The notes beneath the pieces are model-generated. The model saw only the letters and a list, made by a program, of their open reading frames with translations. It did no database searches and had not been told where the DNA came from. Shown piece by piece: positions 34,824 to 43,259 of a DNA stretch of 64,000 nt. Both the position numbers and the translations under genes were made by a program. Positions within the stretch are counted from its first letter, which is position 1; every line of letters begins with the position of its first letter. The stretch covers positions 558,001-622,000 of the forward strand of contig NZ_CP022603.1 of NCBI RefSeq assembly GCF_002278035.1. The letters are read 5' to 3'. This DNA is from Ochrobactrum quorumnocens (GTDB lineage Bacteria > Pseudomonadota > Alphaproteobacteria > Rhizobiales > Rhizobiaceae).

Positions 34824-34871
34824 AACTTGATATACCAGTTCATTCATGTTGGACTGGCCCCACTGACCTCC

Positions 34872-34901
34872 CCGGCTGGCTCTGCCAGTCGGTTTTTTTT
34901 T
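34872..34901 (+). terminator. Intrinsic terminator
   Basis: CCGGCTGGC and GCCAGTCGG pair around TCT and run into nine T. It ends the small-protein transcript and overlaps the last bases of the convergent bestrophin gene. Confidence 0.9.
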
Positions 34902-35823
34902 ACATCAGCAGATAATCTTTCGGCTGCGGCATGTCCGGTAAATCCGTTTCCCCCAAAGCTTCCCGCACATTGATCTCAATCGTATCAGCGATAGCGCCAA
35001 TTGGCAGATCGTTGGGCAGCGTACCAAATGGCTCTTCCAACTCATCGCCCAGAGCATCAAGGCCGAAGAAGGTATAAGCAACCAGTGTGGTTGCAAAAGG
35101 CGTCCCCCAGCCGAGCATATCGGCAAAGCCAAACGGGATGAAAAAGCAGAAAAGATAAGCGGTGCGGTGCAAAAGCAAAGTGTAGCCGAACGGCACCGGC
35201 GTAAAACGTAAGCGCTCGCTTGCAGCTTGCACTTCAGCAAGGCTGTTCACCGTTTCATCGAGTGTCTGAAAATCAATTGCCTCAATACGACCCGTCCCAC
35301 GCAATTCAGCGAGCGTCTCACCCATCTTGCGAAGGATGAAGTCAGGCCCATTGCGGCTTGCATCAAACGCCTTCTGCTCATCGGCGGAAAGCCACTTTTG
35401 GAACTTCGCTTGCCCATCACCCGGTCGAAGGTGCGGAACCATCGCTTGTGTGAATGCAATCACATAGTGAAGCAACTTTTCACGGGCGCTTTCTGCTCCC
35501 GGCAACCGATGCAGAATCATTGTCTGGCGGGCGAAACTGCGCGTCACATATACGAGCTTACCCCAGACTTTTCGCGCTTCCCACCAGCGGTCGTAGCAAG
35601 CATTGTTGCGAAAGCCGAGGAAGATCGAAAGCGCAATACCCAACAACGCAAAGGCCGTGCCATTATTGAAAGCAGGCACCCAACCCGGGAAAGCGCGATG
35701 TGCCCAGACCACAACGAGCGAGAGCACGAAAACTGCAAATATCTGCGGCAATATCCGCGTGACAATCGAGCCTTTGAGGATGAAGAACAGTTTCCACAAA
35801 GGCGGGCGCGGACGAACGATCAT
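34900..35823 (-). CDS. Bestrophin-family membrane protein (UPF0187/YneE type)
   Basis: 307 residues. The N-terminal MIVRPRPPLWKLFFILKGSIV, two hydrophobic hairpins (about 22-60 and 205-245) and FLGFRNNACYDRWWEARKVWGKL, summarised by FRNNACYDRWWEAR, are the family hallmarks, together with PFGYTLLLHRTAYLFC and DELEEPFGTLPNDLP. Bacterial bestrophins form pentameric ion channels. No clear ribosome site is seen, but the N terminus aligns with the family. Role in this organism unknown. Confidence 0.88.
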   Translation of the reverse strand: MIVRPRPPLWKLFFILKGSIVTRILPQIFAVFVLSLVVVWAHRAFPGWVPAFNNGTAFALLGIALSIFLGFRNNACYDRWWEARKVWGKLVYVTRSFARQTMILHRLPGAESAREKLLHYVIAFTQAMVPHLRPGDGQAKFQKWLSADEQKAFDASRNGPDFILRKMGETLAELRGTGRIEAIDFQTLDETVNSLAEVQAASERLRFTPVPFGYTLLLHRTAYLFCFFIPFGFADMLGWGTPFATTLVAYTFFGLDALGDELEEPFGTLPNDLPIGAIADTIEINVREALGETDLPDMPQPKDYLLM

Positions 35824-35985
35824 GTCAATGGATTTCCCAGAATGTTACTGACTGTCTTTATAGTCTTTGCGCCTCTTCACCAAGCATCGCAAGTTACCAC
35901 CTTGATCAACTCTTGATGCGTTCTTGACAATGACCGGCAATAAAAATGGCAACCATCGTCGTTGTAGACGCAATCAGGAGCCTTC

Positions 35986-36402
35986 ATGTCTATTCAATCA
36001 CTCATCGATACTGTCGCCAATAGGGTCAACATCGAACAACCATTGGCAGAAAAACTGACAGGATCGGTCTTTTCCGTATTGCAGCACAGCACACCTGAAA
36101 TCGGAGAAAAAGTGTTTGTGCTGTTGCCTGACGCAAAGCCACTGGCTGCAAACCATGATGTACTCGCAGCAGGGAGTGACGGTTTTATGGGAACATTCTC
36201 AGGATTGATGGATACATTTGCTGGAGAAAAAATGAGTGCCCTGCTGAAAGCCGCAGCCAGCTTACGTTCGAGCGGCCTCTCCAGCGAACAGATCACCGAT
36301 GCGGGAAATCAGGTGTTCTTATATATCCGCGAGCGCGATCCAGATCTGGTAGATCAACTGTTCATCGCAGCACCATCTATCAAAGAGCATTTTGGTCTCT
36401 AG
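35986..36402 (+). CDS. Conserved hypothetical protein
   Basis: 138 residues, CAGGAG ribosome site. It looks soluble and mainly helical: an N-terminal helix with IDTVANRVNIEQPLAEKL, a Gly-rich turn GSDGFMGTFSGLMDTFAGEKM shown by its ends, then ALLKAAASLRSSGLSSEQI. The pattern is reminiscent of DUF2267/DUF2780-like proteins but I cannot assign it. It stands alone. Its TAG stop is the first three bases of a palindromic repeat. Confidence 0.65.
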   Translation: MSIQSLIDTVANRVNIEQPLAEKLTGSVFSVLQHSTPEIGEKVFVLLPDAKPLAANHDVLAAGSDGFMGTFSGLMDTFAGEKMSALLKAAASLRSSGLSSEQITDAGNQVFLYIRERDPDLVDQLFIAAPSIKEHFGL

Positions 36403-36480
36403 TGGATTGAATTTGACGTTTGAATCCCGACTGACACACAAGCTGTTTCAAACGTCAAATTCGAAAAATCCAATAGATTC
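36400..36480. repeat. Palindromic repeat starting at a stop codon
   Basis: TAGTGGATTGAATTTGACG pairs with a right arm containing CGTCAAATTC and AATCCAATA. The left TAG is the stop codon of the upstream hypothetical gene. A CTAGTGG sequence recurs at 36490. A fragment of the GCGCATC-type repeat (36501-36520) follows before the beta-lactamase gene. One arm of the same repeat is at 1885. Confidence 0.75.
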
Positions 36481-36560
36481 ATAAGTTTGCTAGTGGTCTT
36501 CACACTTTTCGGGATGCGCTCTGACGCGCCATCAAAAATATTAAGATGGCGCGTTCTTAA

Positions 36561-37388
36561 TTATTTCAGGGTCTTTTCAAGTATCGCCCATTGTTCATCA
36601 CGCGTTACGGTCCCCATGCCATTGTTATGTGCGGGCATATTCCGATTAAGGCGAACGAAAACCACTTTCTCATCGCCTTTCTCAGCCCACCCGACATACC
36701 AACCGAACTGGCGACGCCGATCAGGCTTCCCCTTCGGGCCTGTTTCAAATGCGGAGCCGGTTTTGCCATGGGCGGTCCAGCCATTAGAAAGTGAATGGGT
36801 TGGAAGAATAGCCATGGTTTTGGTCATCGCTGCCTCCGAGAATGGCAGCTTGTTATTGACCATTTTCAAAAGAAAATCGGCCTGTTCTGTTGGCGATATG
36901 GTCAATGACGACGATATCCACGAACGCAACATGCCATTGCTCTTGCCGGGGTCACCGCTCAGGTCGCGATTGCCGTAGTTGAGCTGATCTGTGTATTTCT
37001 GGAAGTTGTCTTTCCCGAGCTTCCGCGTCAGCTCCTGCGAGAACCAGACCACCGACTGATCTTCCCAGTATGTCGGATCAACCGATTGCTTCCAAGACTC
37101 ACGCCAAGCTGGATATCCTTCCTTAAATGGCCAGGATGGATTATGACTGTCTTGCAATATGCCGCTCTCAAACCCCATCAGCGCCAGCGGTACTTTGAAG
37201 GTCGATGCAGGGCTATTGCGCTTGTCACAAATCTCGCCCTCCTTGGCGATCACCTCACCGCTCTTTGCGTTGAGCATGATCATGCAGGTGAGCTTTTCGC
37301 CTGCAGCGAAAGCCTGCCCTTGCAAAACGAATGCCGCAAGCATGGTGCCGCCTGCTATTCCCAAAGCCGCTTTGATTGGTCTTTGCAT
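36561..37388 (-). CDS. Class D (OXA-type) beta-lactamase
   Basis: 275 residues from the ATG at 37388 (GGAG upstream); an earlier in-frame ATG at 37463 lacks a signal-like start. The signal peptide ends near QAFAA. All class D motifs are present: S62-T-F-K65 (nucleophile and carboxylatable lysine), S112-V-V, Y138-G-N, WISSSLTISPTEQ, and K209-T-G. The Trp after YGN that stabilises the carbamylated lysine is within the W157 segment. Periplasmic hydrolysis of penicillins is expected; the spectrum cannot be read. It has no mobile-element flank and normal base composition, so it looks like a resident chromosomal gene. Confidence 0.93.
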   Translation of the reverse strand: MQRPIKAALGIAGGTMLAAFVLQGQAFAAGEKLTCMIMLNAKSGEVIAKEGEICDKRNSPASTFKVPLALMGFESGILQDSHNPSWPFKEGYPAWRESWKQSVDPTYWEDQSVVWFSQELTRKLGKDNFQKYTDQLNYGNRDLSGDPGKSNGMLRSWISSSLTISPTEQADFLLKMVNNKLPFSEAAMTKTMAILPTHSLSNGWTAHGKTGSAFETGPKGKPDRRRQFGWYVGWAEKGDEKVVFVRLNRNMPAHNNGMGTVTRDEQWAILEKTLK

Positions 37389-37611
37389 CAACAAAATCTC
37401 CAAAAGAATGCATCTGGGAATTCTCTTCTCAAACATGGCGCCAACATTGCACAAAAATGGCAATCCACACGTTTATGCCAAGCATCTTATGAACTCGATT
37501 TCACCCATTTATCACTCCTGATATTTAATGTTGTTGTTGCTCAAAGGCCATTTGTCATTGTCGAGCGTCCCCGCTATCATGCCAACATACGAAATCATTT
37601 TTTGGTGTTGG

Positions 37612-39042
37612 ATGTCTGCTGATACGACGGAAAAGAAGGTAACGCGCACGCCGCGTCGCCGTACGCCTACTTATGTCAAATCGCTTCGCGGCGTGAAAAA
37701 CTGGAAGCAGGCCACTGAGTGGCTTGCATGGCGTGACATTGAAGACATCGAATGCATCACACCCGATCAGGCTGGCGTTGCCCGCGGCAAGATGATGCCG
37801 TCCAAGAAGTTTACGTCCAACACATCGCTTGCCCTGCCATCGGCAGTGTTCATGACAACTATTTCCGGTGATTACCCGGAAGACGGCCATGGCTTCCAAT
37901 ATCCGGAAGACGACGGCGATCTGAAGCTTCTGCCGGACCTTTCAACCCTTTGCACCGTGCCTTGGGAGTCTGATGCCACGGCGCAGGTGATTTGTGACCT
38001 CGTTTATCAGGACGGACGCGCTGTCGAATTTACTCCGCGCAATGTGCTGCGCTCGGTTGTCGCCGCTTACCACAAGCGTGGCCTCAAGCCCGTGGTCGCG
38101 CCGGAAATCGAATTTTATCTCGTGCGCAAAAACCCAGACCCCGACTATCCGCTGACCCCTCCGGTAGGCCGTTCAGGCCGCGCGATTGGTGGCGGTCAGG
38201 GCTATTCGATTGCGGGCGTCAATGAATTCGATGAACTGATCGATGACATCTATCACTTCTCTGAAGGTCAGGGCCTTGAAATCGATACGCTGATCCACGA
38301 GGAAGGCGCTGGCCAGCTTGAAATCAATCTGCGTCATGGCGACCCGGTTGAACTGGCCGATCAGGTCTTCATGTTCAAACGTACGATCCGCGAAGCAGCC
38401 CTTAAGCACGATATGTATGCGACTTTCATGGCCAAGCCTATTCAGGGTCAGCCGGGTTCGGCCATGCATATCCACCAGTCGATCGTCGACAAGAAAACTG
38501 GAAGAAACATCTTCTCCAATGAAGATGGCACTGAAAGCGAAGCCTTCCGCCATTTTATCGGCGGTATGCAGCGACATGTGCCTAACGCGCTCGTCATGTT
38601 TGCACCCTATGTAAATTCCTATCGCCGTTTGACGCCAGATGCTTCGGCTCCGGTCAACGTCAAATGGGGGTATGACAACCGCACCACGGCCTTCCGCGTT
38701 CCGCGGTCGGAGCCGGGCGGCAGGCGCGTCGAAAACCGCATTCCTTCTTCCGATGCCAATCCATATCTAGCGCTGGCTGCCTCGCTTGCCTGCGGTCTGA
38801 TCGGCATGGTGAACAAGATCGAAGCGGATCAACCTGCATCGACAAGCGTGAACACTAAGGAGATCGACCTTCCACGTGGTTTGATTGAAGCGGTGCAACT
38901 GTTTGAAAACGATCAGGAGTTGCGCAACCTGTTCGGCAGCTCGTTCGTAACCACTTATGCAGCGATCAAGCGTGCTGAATTTGAAACCTTCATGGAAGTC
39001 ATCAGCCCGTGGGAGCGTGAGTTCCTGCTGCTCAACGTCTGA
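37612..39042 (+). CDS. puuA: Glutamine synthetase-family gamma-glutamylputrescine synthetase
   Basis: 476 residues from the ATG at 37612; an upstream ATG at 37579 is in frame and the ribosome site is weak for both. The glutamine-synthetase fold shows PEIEFYLV (metal Glu), EEGAGQLEINLRHGD, PGSAMHIHQS (catalytic His), NVKWGYDNRTTAFRVPRS and the late RVENRIPSSDANPYLALAA, each typical of the PuuA/GlnA3 class rather than GlnA. It joins glutamate to putrescine using ATP. puuB follows 10 bp later, and a putrescine importer lies 6 kb upstream. Confidence 0.85.
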   Translation: MSADTTEKKVTRTPRRRTPTYVKSLRGVKNWKQATEWLAWRDIEDIECITPDQAGVARGKMMPSKKFTSNTSLALPSAVFMTTISGDYPEDGHGFQYPEDDGDLKLLPDLSTLCTVPWESDATAQVICDLVYQDGRAVEFTPRNVLRSVVAAYHKRGLKPVVAPEIEFYLVRKNPDPDYPLTPPVGRSGRAIGGGQGYSIAGVNEFDELIDDIYHFSEGQGLEIDTLIHEEGAGQLEINLRHGDPVELADQVFMFKRTIREAALKHDMYATFMAKPIQGQPGSAMHIHQSIVDKKTGRNIFSNEDGTESEAFRHFIGGMQRHVPNALVMFAPYVNSYRRLTPDASAPVNVKWGYDNRTTAFRVPRSEPGGRRVENRIPSSDANPYLALAASLACGLIGMVNKIEADQPASTSVNTKEIDLPRGLIEAVQLFENDQELRNLFGSSFVTTYAAIKRAEFETFMEVISPWEREFLLLNV

Positions 39043-39052
39043 CCGGTTCCAC

Positions 39053-40351
39053 ATGCTCAATCAACGGCCTTATCAAAGCCCCATCTCGCCCGGATTTTCA
39101 TGGTACGAGGCGAGTGTTTCTGAGCGTCCGCAATATGCCGAACTTGATGGTGCTCGGCAGGCCGATGTCGTCGTCATCGGCGGGGGCTATACTGGGCTGT
39201 CGGCAGCTCATCATCTGGCGAAACAAGGCGCTGACGTCGTCCTGATCGAGGCTGCTCGTTTCGGCGATGGAGCTTCCGGGCGCAATGGCGGACAGTTTGG
39301 CACAGGTCAACGCACATGGGCGGAAGATCTTGAAAAGCAGTATGGTTTGGAGCGTGCGAAAGCTCTCTTCAACATAGCGGAGGAGGCCAAGGCGCATCTC
39401 CTCGGTTTTGCGCGCGAGCACAATATCGACATGGAATATATGCCCGGCCAAATCTCTGCCGTGCATAAGCCGCGCTACCTCAAGAACTATCAGGAACATG
39501 CGGAATTGATGGCGACACGCTTCAGCTATCCGCATATTCGCTATGTCGAACGCGAGGAAATGGCAACGTTGCTCGGCTCTAACCGCTATCATGGCGGCGT
39601 TTATGATGCGGGCACAGGCCATATTCATCCGCTGAAACTGTTGATCGGCTTGGCCAAAGTTACCGAAGCAGCTGGTGCTCATCTTTACGAAAACACCAAA
39701 GCTACAAAGATCAGCACGGTAAGCGGTCGCATCGAAGTGGAAACACCGCGCGGCACGATTTCAGCGAAGAACGCCTTCATCGCGGTCAATGCTCATGGCG
39801 GCGATCTGGAACCGACAAGTGCCGCCCACGTCATGCCGATCCGGTCTTTCATTGGCGCAACAGCACCTTTGGGCGATGACAGTCCAGTCATCCCCGGCGG
39901 AGAGTCGGTCGATGACTCGCGCTTCGTTGTACGCTATTTCCGCAAATCCAAGGATGGTCGCCTGCTGTTTGGCGGTCGTGAGGCCTATACAGCCGACAAT
40001 CCCCGCGACATAAGCGAACATATCCGCCGACAGATCGCGGAGATTTACCCCGCCCTGGACAAGGTTGAAATCACGCAAGCCTGGGGCGGATCGGTAGGCA
40101 TAACCATGCCACGCCAGCCATTTGTGCGCGAAGTAATGCCCGGTGTCATTTCTGCAGGCGGCTATTCCGGCCATGGGGTGATGCTGGCCAATTATATGGG
40201 CAGGCTTTACGCAGAGGCAGTCAGCGGCAAGCGCGAGAATCTCAAACTCTTTGAAGAGTTACGTATTCCCGCTTTCCCCGGCGGCCGCACTTTCCGCGCA
40301 CCTCTGCTATTTGTGGCTCTGTCATGGTACGCGCTGATGGATCGGATTTAA
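39053..40351 (+). CDS. puuB: Gamma-glutamylputrescine oxidoreductase (DAO-family FAD enzyme)
   Basis: 432 residues from the ATG at 39053. N-terminal FAD motif DVVVIGGGYTGLSAAHHLAK (about 37-56), the second-strand acidic residue in VVLIEAARFGDGASGRNGGQ and the C-terminal SAGGYSGHGVMLANYMG are hallmarks of the DadA/PuuB family. The N-terminal SWYEASV motif is also typical of PuuB. It oxidises gamma-glutamylputrescine to the aminobutyraldehyde, with hydrogen peroxide. It forms an operon with puuA; puuC and puuD are not in the window. Confidence 0.88.
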   Translation: MLNQRPYQSPISPGFSWYEASVSERPQYAELDGARQADVVVIGGGYTGLSAAHHLAKQGADVVLIEAARFGDGASGRNGGQFGTGQRTWAEDLEKQYGLERAKALFNIAEEAKAHLLGFAREHNIDMEYMPGQISAVHKPRYLKNYQEHAELMATRFSYPHIRYVEREEMATLLGSNRYHGGVYDAGTGHIHPLKLLIGLAKVTEAAGAHLYENTKATKISTVSGRIEVETPRGTISAKNAFIAVNAHGGDLEPTSAAHVMPIRSFIGATAPLGDDSPVIPGGESVDDSRFVVRYFRKSKDGRLLFGGREAYTADNPRDISEHIRRQIAEIYPALDKVEITQAWGGSVGITMPRQPFVREVMPGVISAGGYSGHGVMLANYMGRLYAEAVSGKRENLKLFEELRIPAFPGGRTFRAPLLFVALSWYALMDRI

Positions 40352-40357
40352 AAAAGA

Positions 40358-40385
40358 GGGTGGTATATCCTCTGATATACCACCC
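40358..40385. terminator. Hairpin after puuB
   Basis: GGGTGGTATATC and GATATACCACCC make a perfect 12-bp stem around CTCT, 7 bp after the puuB stop. The T-run is short (TTTT six bases on), so the hairpin may stabilise the message as well as terminate. Confidence 0.7.
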
Positions 40386-40434
40386 GTGAGTTTTCATGCC
40401 CTGTTACTCTATAAGACTGTTACTCAGACACTAT

Positions 40435-40539
40435 TAGAGCGGCGTGCACCCAATTAGGCACATTAGGTCGCTTTAACACTTTAAAATCAGAGCATAGTTT
40501 TACCCTTAAACTGATCCAAGTTTAAGGAATTATGCTCTA
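40435..40539. repeat. TAGAGC palindromic element overlapping the Hint-protein 3' end
   Basis: 105 bp with ends TAGAGC and GCTCTA. The left part (AGAGCGGCGTGCACCC...) is a degenerate copy of the unit at 60995; the right part has CCTTAAACTGAT and AGTTTAAGGAATTATGCT, which recurs inverted at 54039-54185. The last bases encode the final two residues and stop of the Hint-domain gene. Confidence 0.8.
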
Positions 40540-41321
40540 GCCAGTCGCTGGTAGGTTTCTTCCACGACATCGCGGAATGGAAGCACACCACTAAGGCAAA
40601 GCAGAGCATGCATGTGTTCACGTGCACCTTCATAGCCCATGATTGGCGCGAAAGGCTGCATGACAACGTTCGGCTCTTCTGAATAAAGCTCCTCATACTC
40701 CGCAAAGTTTGTGAAGCTCTTGTAGCTTTCGCCGCGCATCAGAAAAGTTTCAACTGCTGTCCCTTCAGCCAGAACCACCTCATGACTATCCAGTACGATG
40801 TTGTAATAATCGACAGCGTCTTGTGCAAAAACACGCGTGATGGTCCGACCATTCACGAGATCCTTTGCACGGATCAGAACACCATCGATGTAAAGCGCAT
40901 GGTTCGGCGACAGATAGAGATCACGGTAAGGGGTTTTTCCGTCCAACGCATGGCGCGCGACACGGATCGGCATGATGCTTTCGTTCCACTCTGCTCCGCT
41001 TTTCCTGTGACTTTGCCAACCGATCCATTTCACAGGCATCACTGCATCGATGGTTTTCACAAGATCACCGACGCTGAGCTTTTCCACAGCAATGGGACCT
41101 TCCGTCGTCTCAACGAGCGTCCCTTTCAAAAGACAGTTGGAGCCGGAACCTCCGCCTCCGCTTTCCCACCATTTCGTGCCCATAGCGCGCGCTGGCAGCG
41201 ACGATAGAGAAGCAGACAAAGCGCCAATAGCTGCCGCTTTGGCAGCCAGCCCGGCGGCTGCTCCTAGAAAGTGTCGGCGCGCACGATTGCGAGGCGAGTG
41301 TGGGTTATTATCAGGTGACAT
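40530..41321 (-). CDS. Tat-exported Hint-domain (Hedgehog/intein-type) protein
   Basis: 263 residues from the ATG at 41321 (GGAGGG upstream). The N terminus has a twin-arginine signal (NRARRHFLGAAAG, R15-R16) with a hydrophobic stretch ending LPARA. After a Gly-rich linker the Hint domain starts at C63 (NCLLKGTLVET), followed by EKLSVGDLVKT, the block with LYLSPNHALYIDG (T/S-x-N-H-like) and YYNIVLDSHEVVLAEG. This is the Hint_2 arrangement found in many proteobacterial extracellular proteins. Whether it self-cleaves is unknown because the usual C-terminal HN is not seen. The last residues (RA) come from a palindromic repeat. Confidence 0.82.
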   Translation of the reverse strand: MSPDNNPHSPRNRARRHFLGAAAGLAAKAAAIGALSASLSSLPARAMGTKWWESGGGGSGSNCLLKGTLVETTEGPIAVEKLSVGDLVKTIDAVMPVKWIGWQSHRKSGAEWNESIMPIRVARHALDGKTPYRDLYLSPNHALYIDGVLIRAKDLVNGRTITRVFAQDAVDYYNIVLDSHEVVLAEGTAVETFLMRGESYKSFTNFAEYEELYSEEPNVVMQPFAPIMGYEGAREHMHALLCLSGVLPFRDVVEETYQRLARA

Positions 41322-41516
41322 GTATCCCTCCGCTCTTCGAGTGCTGGGCATCGGGCTAAAATCAGCTTGGATTTTTTGCAAAGCACGATGCGCCAAATCA
41401 AAAATTTAAAGCTTCAATCCGTGTTGCGCGGATCGCCGCTTCTGTTGCTTCGCCCCAAGATCACGAATCTGATCATACCTGATGACCCGGCCTAAAATAT
41501 TCCAGCAATCCGGGCT

Positions 41517-41623
41517 AAAGCCTCCACGAATAGGCGTAGGCTTTACCTCGAAAGGTGGTTGTTTCGGTGAGGTTTGAGGGTTTTGAAAACCCGAATATGT
41601 TGATCGAGATTAAGCAACCACCT
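41517..41623. ncRNA. Candidate structured RNA upstream of the amino-acid permease
   Basis: Three complementary pairings occur in about 107 bp: AAAGCCT/AGGCTTT (41517-41523 with 41538-41544), AGGTGGTTG/CAACCACCT (41553-41561 with 41615-41623, closing a multiloop) and, inside it, GGGTTTTGAAAACCC (41578-41592). The 463-bp gap between divergent genes has no open frame. It could be a leader or small RNA. No named family recognised. Confidence 0.4.
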
Positions 41624-41784
41624 GATTTGCCCGCCCCGTAATTCCTCATTCGTTCGGAACCACTTCGCATTCTCGTCATTAAAGATGACTGAGTTGATTT
41701 GCTGTCAATGGTTTCGAAAACAGCTGCAACCCGCTGCTTTCCTGCAGTTTCGCAGCTGCTTGTGCCCGGAATGAGGAGGACTCG

Positions 41785-43161
41785 ATGGAAAATCCGATCG
41801 GTAATGCGGGCGAAGAAAAAACAGAACTGAAGCGGGTGATGGGACCCGGATTACTTTTACTATTCATCATCGGTGACGTTTTGGGGACAGGTATTTATGC
41901 CCTCACCGGCGAAGTTGCTGCCGAAGTTGGCGGTGTCGTTTGGCTACCCTTTCTTATTGCGTTCGTGGTTGCCCTGCTAACCGCTTGCAGCTATCTGGAA
42001 CTCGTCACCAAGTACCCGCGTGCAGCCGGTGCAGCGCTCTACACGCACAAGGCATTCGGCATTCACTTCATCACATTTCTTGTCGCTTTCGCCGTCATGT
42101 CTTCGGGCATAACGTCTGCATCCACCGCCTCACGCGCCTTTGCAGCAAACTTCGAAGCATCGCTGGGCTTAGGTTTCGGTGATTGGGGCACACCGCTCAT
42201 TGCTGTGGGCTTTATCGCACTCATTGCCGCTGTAAATTTTCGCGGTGTCGGCGAAAGCGTGAAAATGAATGTCGTTCTCACAGTTGTTGAAGTCACCGGC
42301 CTATTGATCATTATTGGCATTGGCCTCTGGGCAATCGCTGGCGGTCAAGGTGATGTCTCTCGTGCATGGACTTTCGAAACACCCGAAGGCAGCGGCTATT
42401 TCTGGCCCGTCATCGCCGCTACCACTCTTGCTTTCTTTGCCATGGTTGGCTTTGAAGACTCGGTCAACATGGCTGAGGAATGCAAAGAACCCTCGCGTCT
42501 TTTCCCGAAAGTGCTGCTCACCGGTCTCGCTATCACCGGCGTCGTCTATGTGCTGGTTTCCATTTCGGCCATTACGCTGGTCTCTGCTGCTGAACTTGGC
42601 GAAGGGGACACACCGCTTTTGAAGGTAATTCAGGCAGGCGCACCGGGCTTTCCTATCAGTATATTTGCAGTGATTACCATGTTCGCCGTCGCCAATTCGG
42701 CGCTCATCAACATGATGATGGCAAGCCGCCTTATCTACGGTATGGCACGCGAAGGCGTTGTCCCTGAGGCCCTGGGCAAAGTACACAAAGGACGCCGTAC
42801 TCCCCATATCGCGATCATCTTCACATCGCTGCTGGCTGTTGGCCTCATTCTTTTCGCAGGCGGCGTCCCGGCACTCGGCGGCACAACAGCGCTGCTATTG
42901 CTGTGCGTCTTTGCGGTGGTCAATGTTGCGGTCTTGGTCCTGCGCAGCGATCATGTCGATCATAGGCACTTCCGCACACCAACTGTCCTGCCGGTGTTGG
43001 GCGCAATCAGCTGCACCTTCCTCGCGGGGCCATGGACCGGCCGCGATACGGAGCAATATGCGATTGCAGCGGTACTACTCGGTATCGGTGTCGTGCTCTG
43101 GTTTGCCACAGTTCGCTATATGCGTGCTGCTAACCAGACTGCTTACAGCAGTTCCAGTTAA
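41785..43161 (+). CDS. APC-superfamily amino-acid permease
   Basis: 458 residues, GAGGAGG ribosome site, 12 membrane helices. The conserved helix-1 pattern GDVLGTGIYALTGEVAAEVGG (shown as GDVLGTGIYALTGE) and the helix-6 FFAMVGFEDSVNMAEECKEPSR signature (shown as FAMVGFEDSVNMAEE) define the amino acid/polyamine/organocation family; the late MASRLIYGMAREGVVPE is also typical. Substrate not predictable. The closing SSSS and stop are encoded by the edge of a palindromic repeat. A leader of about 460 bp with strong secondary structure precedes it, including a GCAGCTG hairpin just upstream. Confidence 0.9.
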   Translation: MENPIGNAGEEKTELKRVMGPGLLLLFIIGDVLGTGIYALTGEVAAEVGGVVWLPFLIAFVVALLTACSYLELVTKYPRAAGAALYTHKAFGIHFITFLVAFAVMSSGITSASTASRAFAANFEASLGLGFGDWGTPLIAVGFIALIAAVNFRGVGESVKMNVVLTVVEVTGLLIIIGIGLWAIAGGQGDVSRAWTFETPEGSGYFWPVIAATTLAFFAMVGFEDSVNMAEECKEPSRLFPKVLLTGLAITGVVYVLVSISAITLVSAAELGEGDTPLLKVIQAGAPGFPISIFAVITMFAVANSALINMMMASRLIYGMAREGVVPEALGKVHKGRRTPHIAIIFTSLLAVGLILFAGGVPALGGTTALLLLCVFAVVNVAVLVLRSDHVDHRHFRTPTVLPVLGAISCTFLAGPWTGRDTEQYAIAAVLLGIGVVLWFATVRYMRAANQTAYSSSS

Positions 43162-43252
43162 AGCTGAATCGTTGGAACCGCTGTAACTGTTTGTTTTTAC
43201 GCATTTCCGAACGTAAAACCAGTTCCCACTTTTACTGGAAATGCTTTAAACC
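43147..43252. repeat. Palindromic repeat overlapping the permease 3' end
   Basis: CAGCAGTTCCA (43147-43157, coding) pairs with TGGAACCGCTG (43173-43183); the remainder reads, on the opposite strand, AAAGCATTTCCAGTAAAAG...GTAAAAACAA, the same family as 20777 and 26909. The permease TAA stop (43159-43161) lies in the loop of the first palindrome. Confidence 0.75.
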
Positions 43253-43259
43253 ACCATTC

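Noticed and set aside
40435-40539. CRISPR-like repeat array among the intergenic repeats
   Set aside because: The repeats are dispersed single copies with palindromic ends, not regularly spaced direct repeats, and no cas genes are present.
42301-42807. Long antisense frames such as this one inside the amino-acid permease, and similar ones inside zwf, pdhS and xylD
   Set aside because: They mirror codon bias of the true genes on the other strand and show no domains or ribosome sites.
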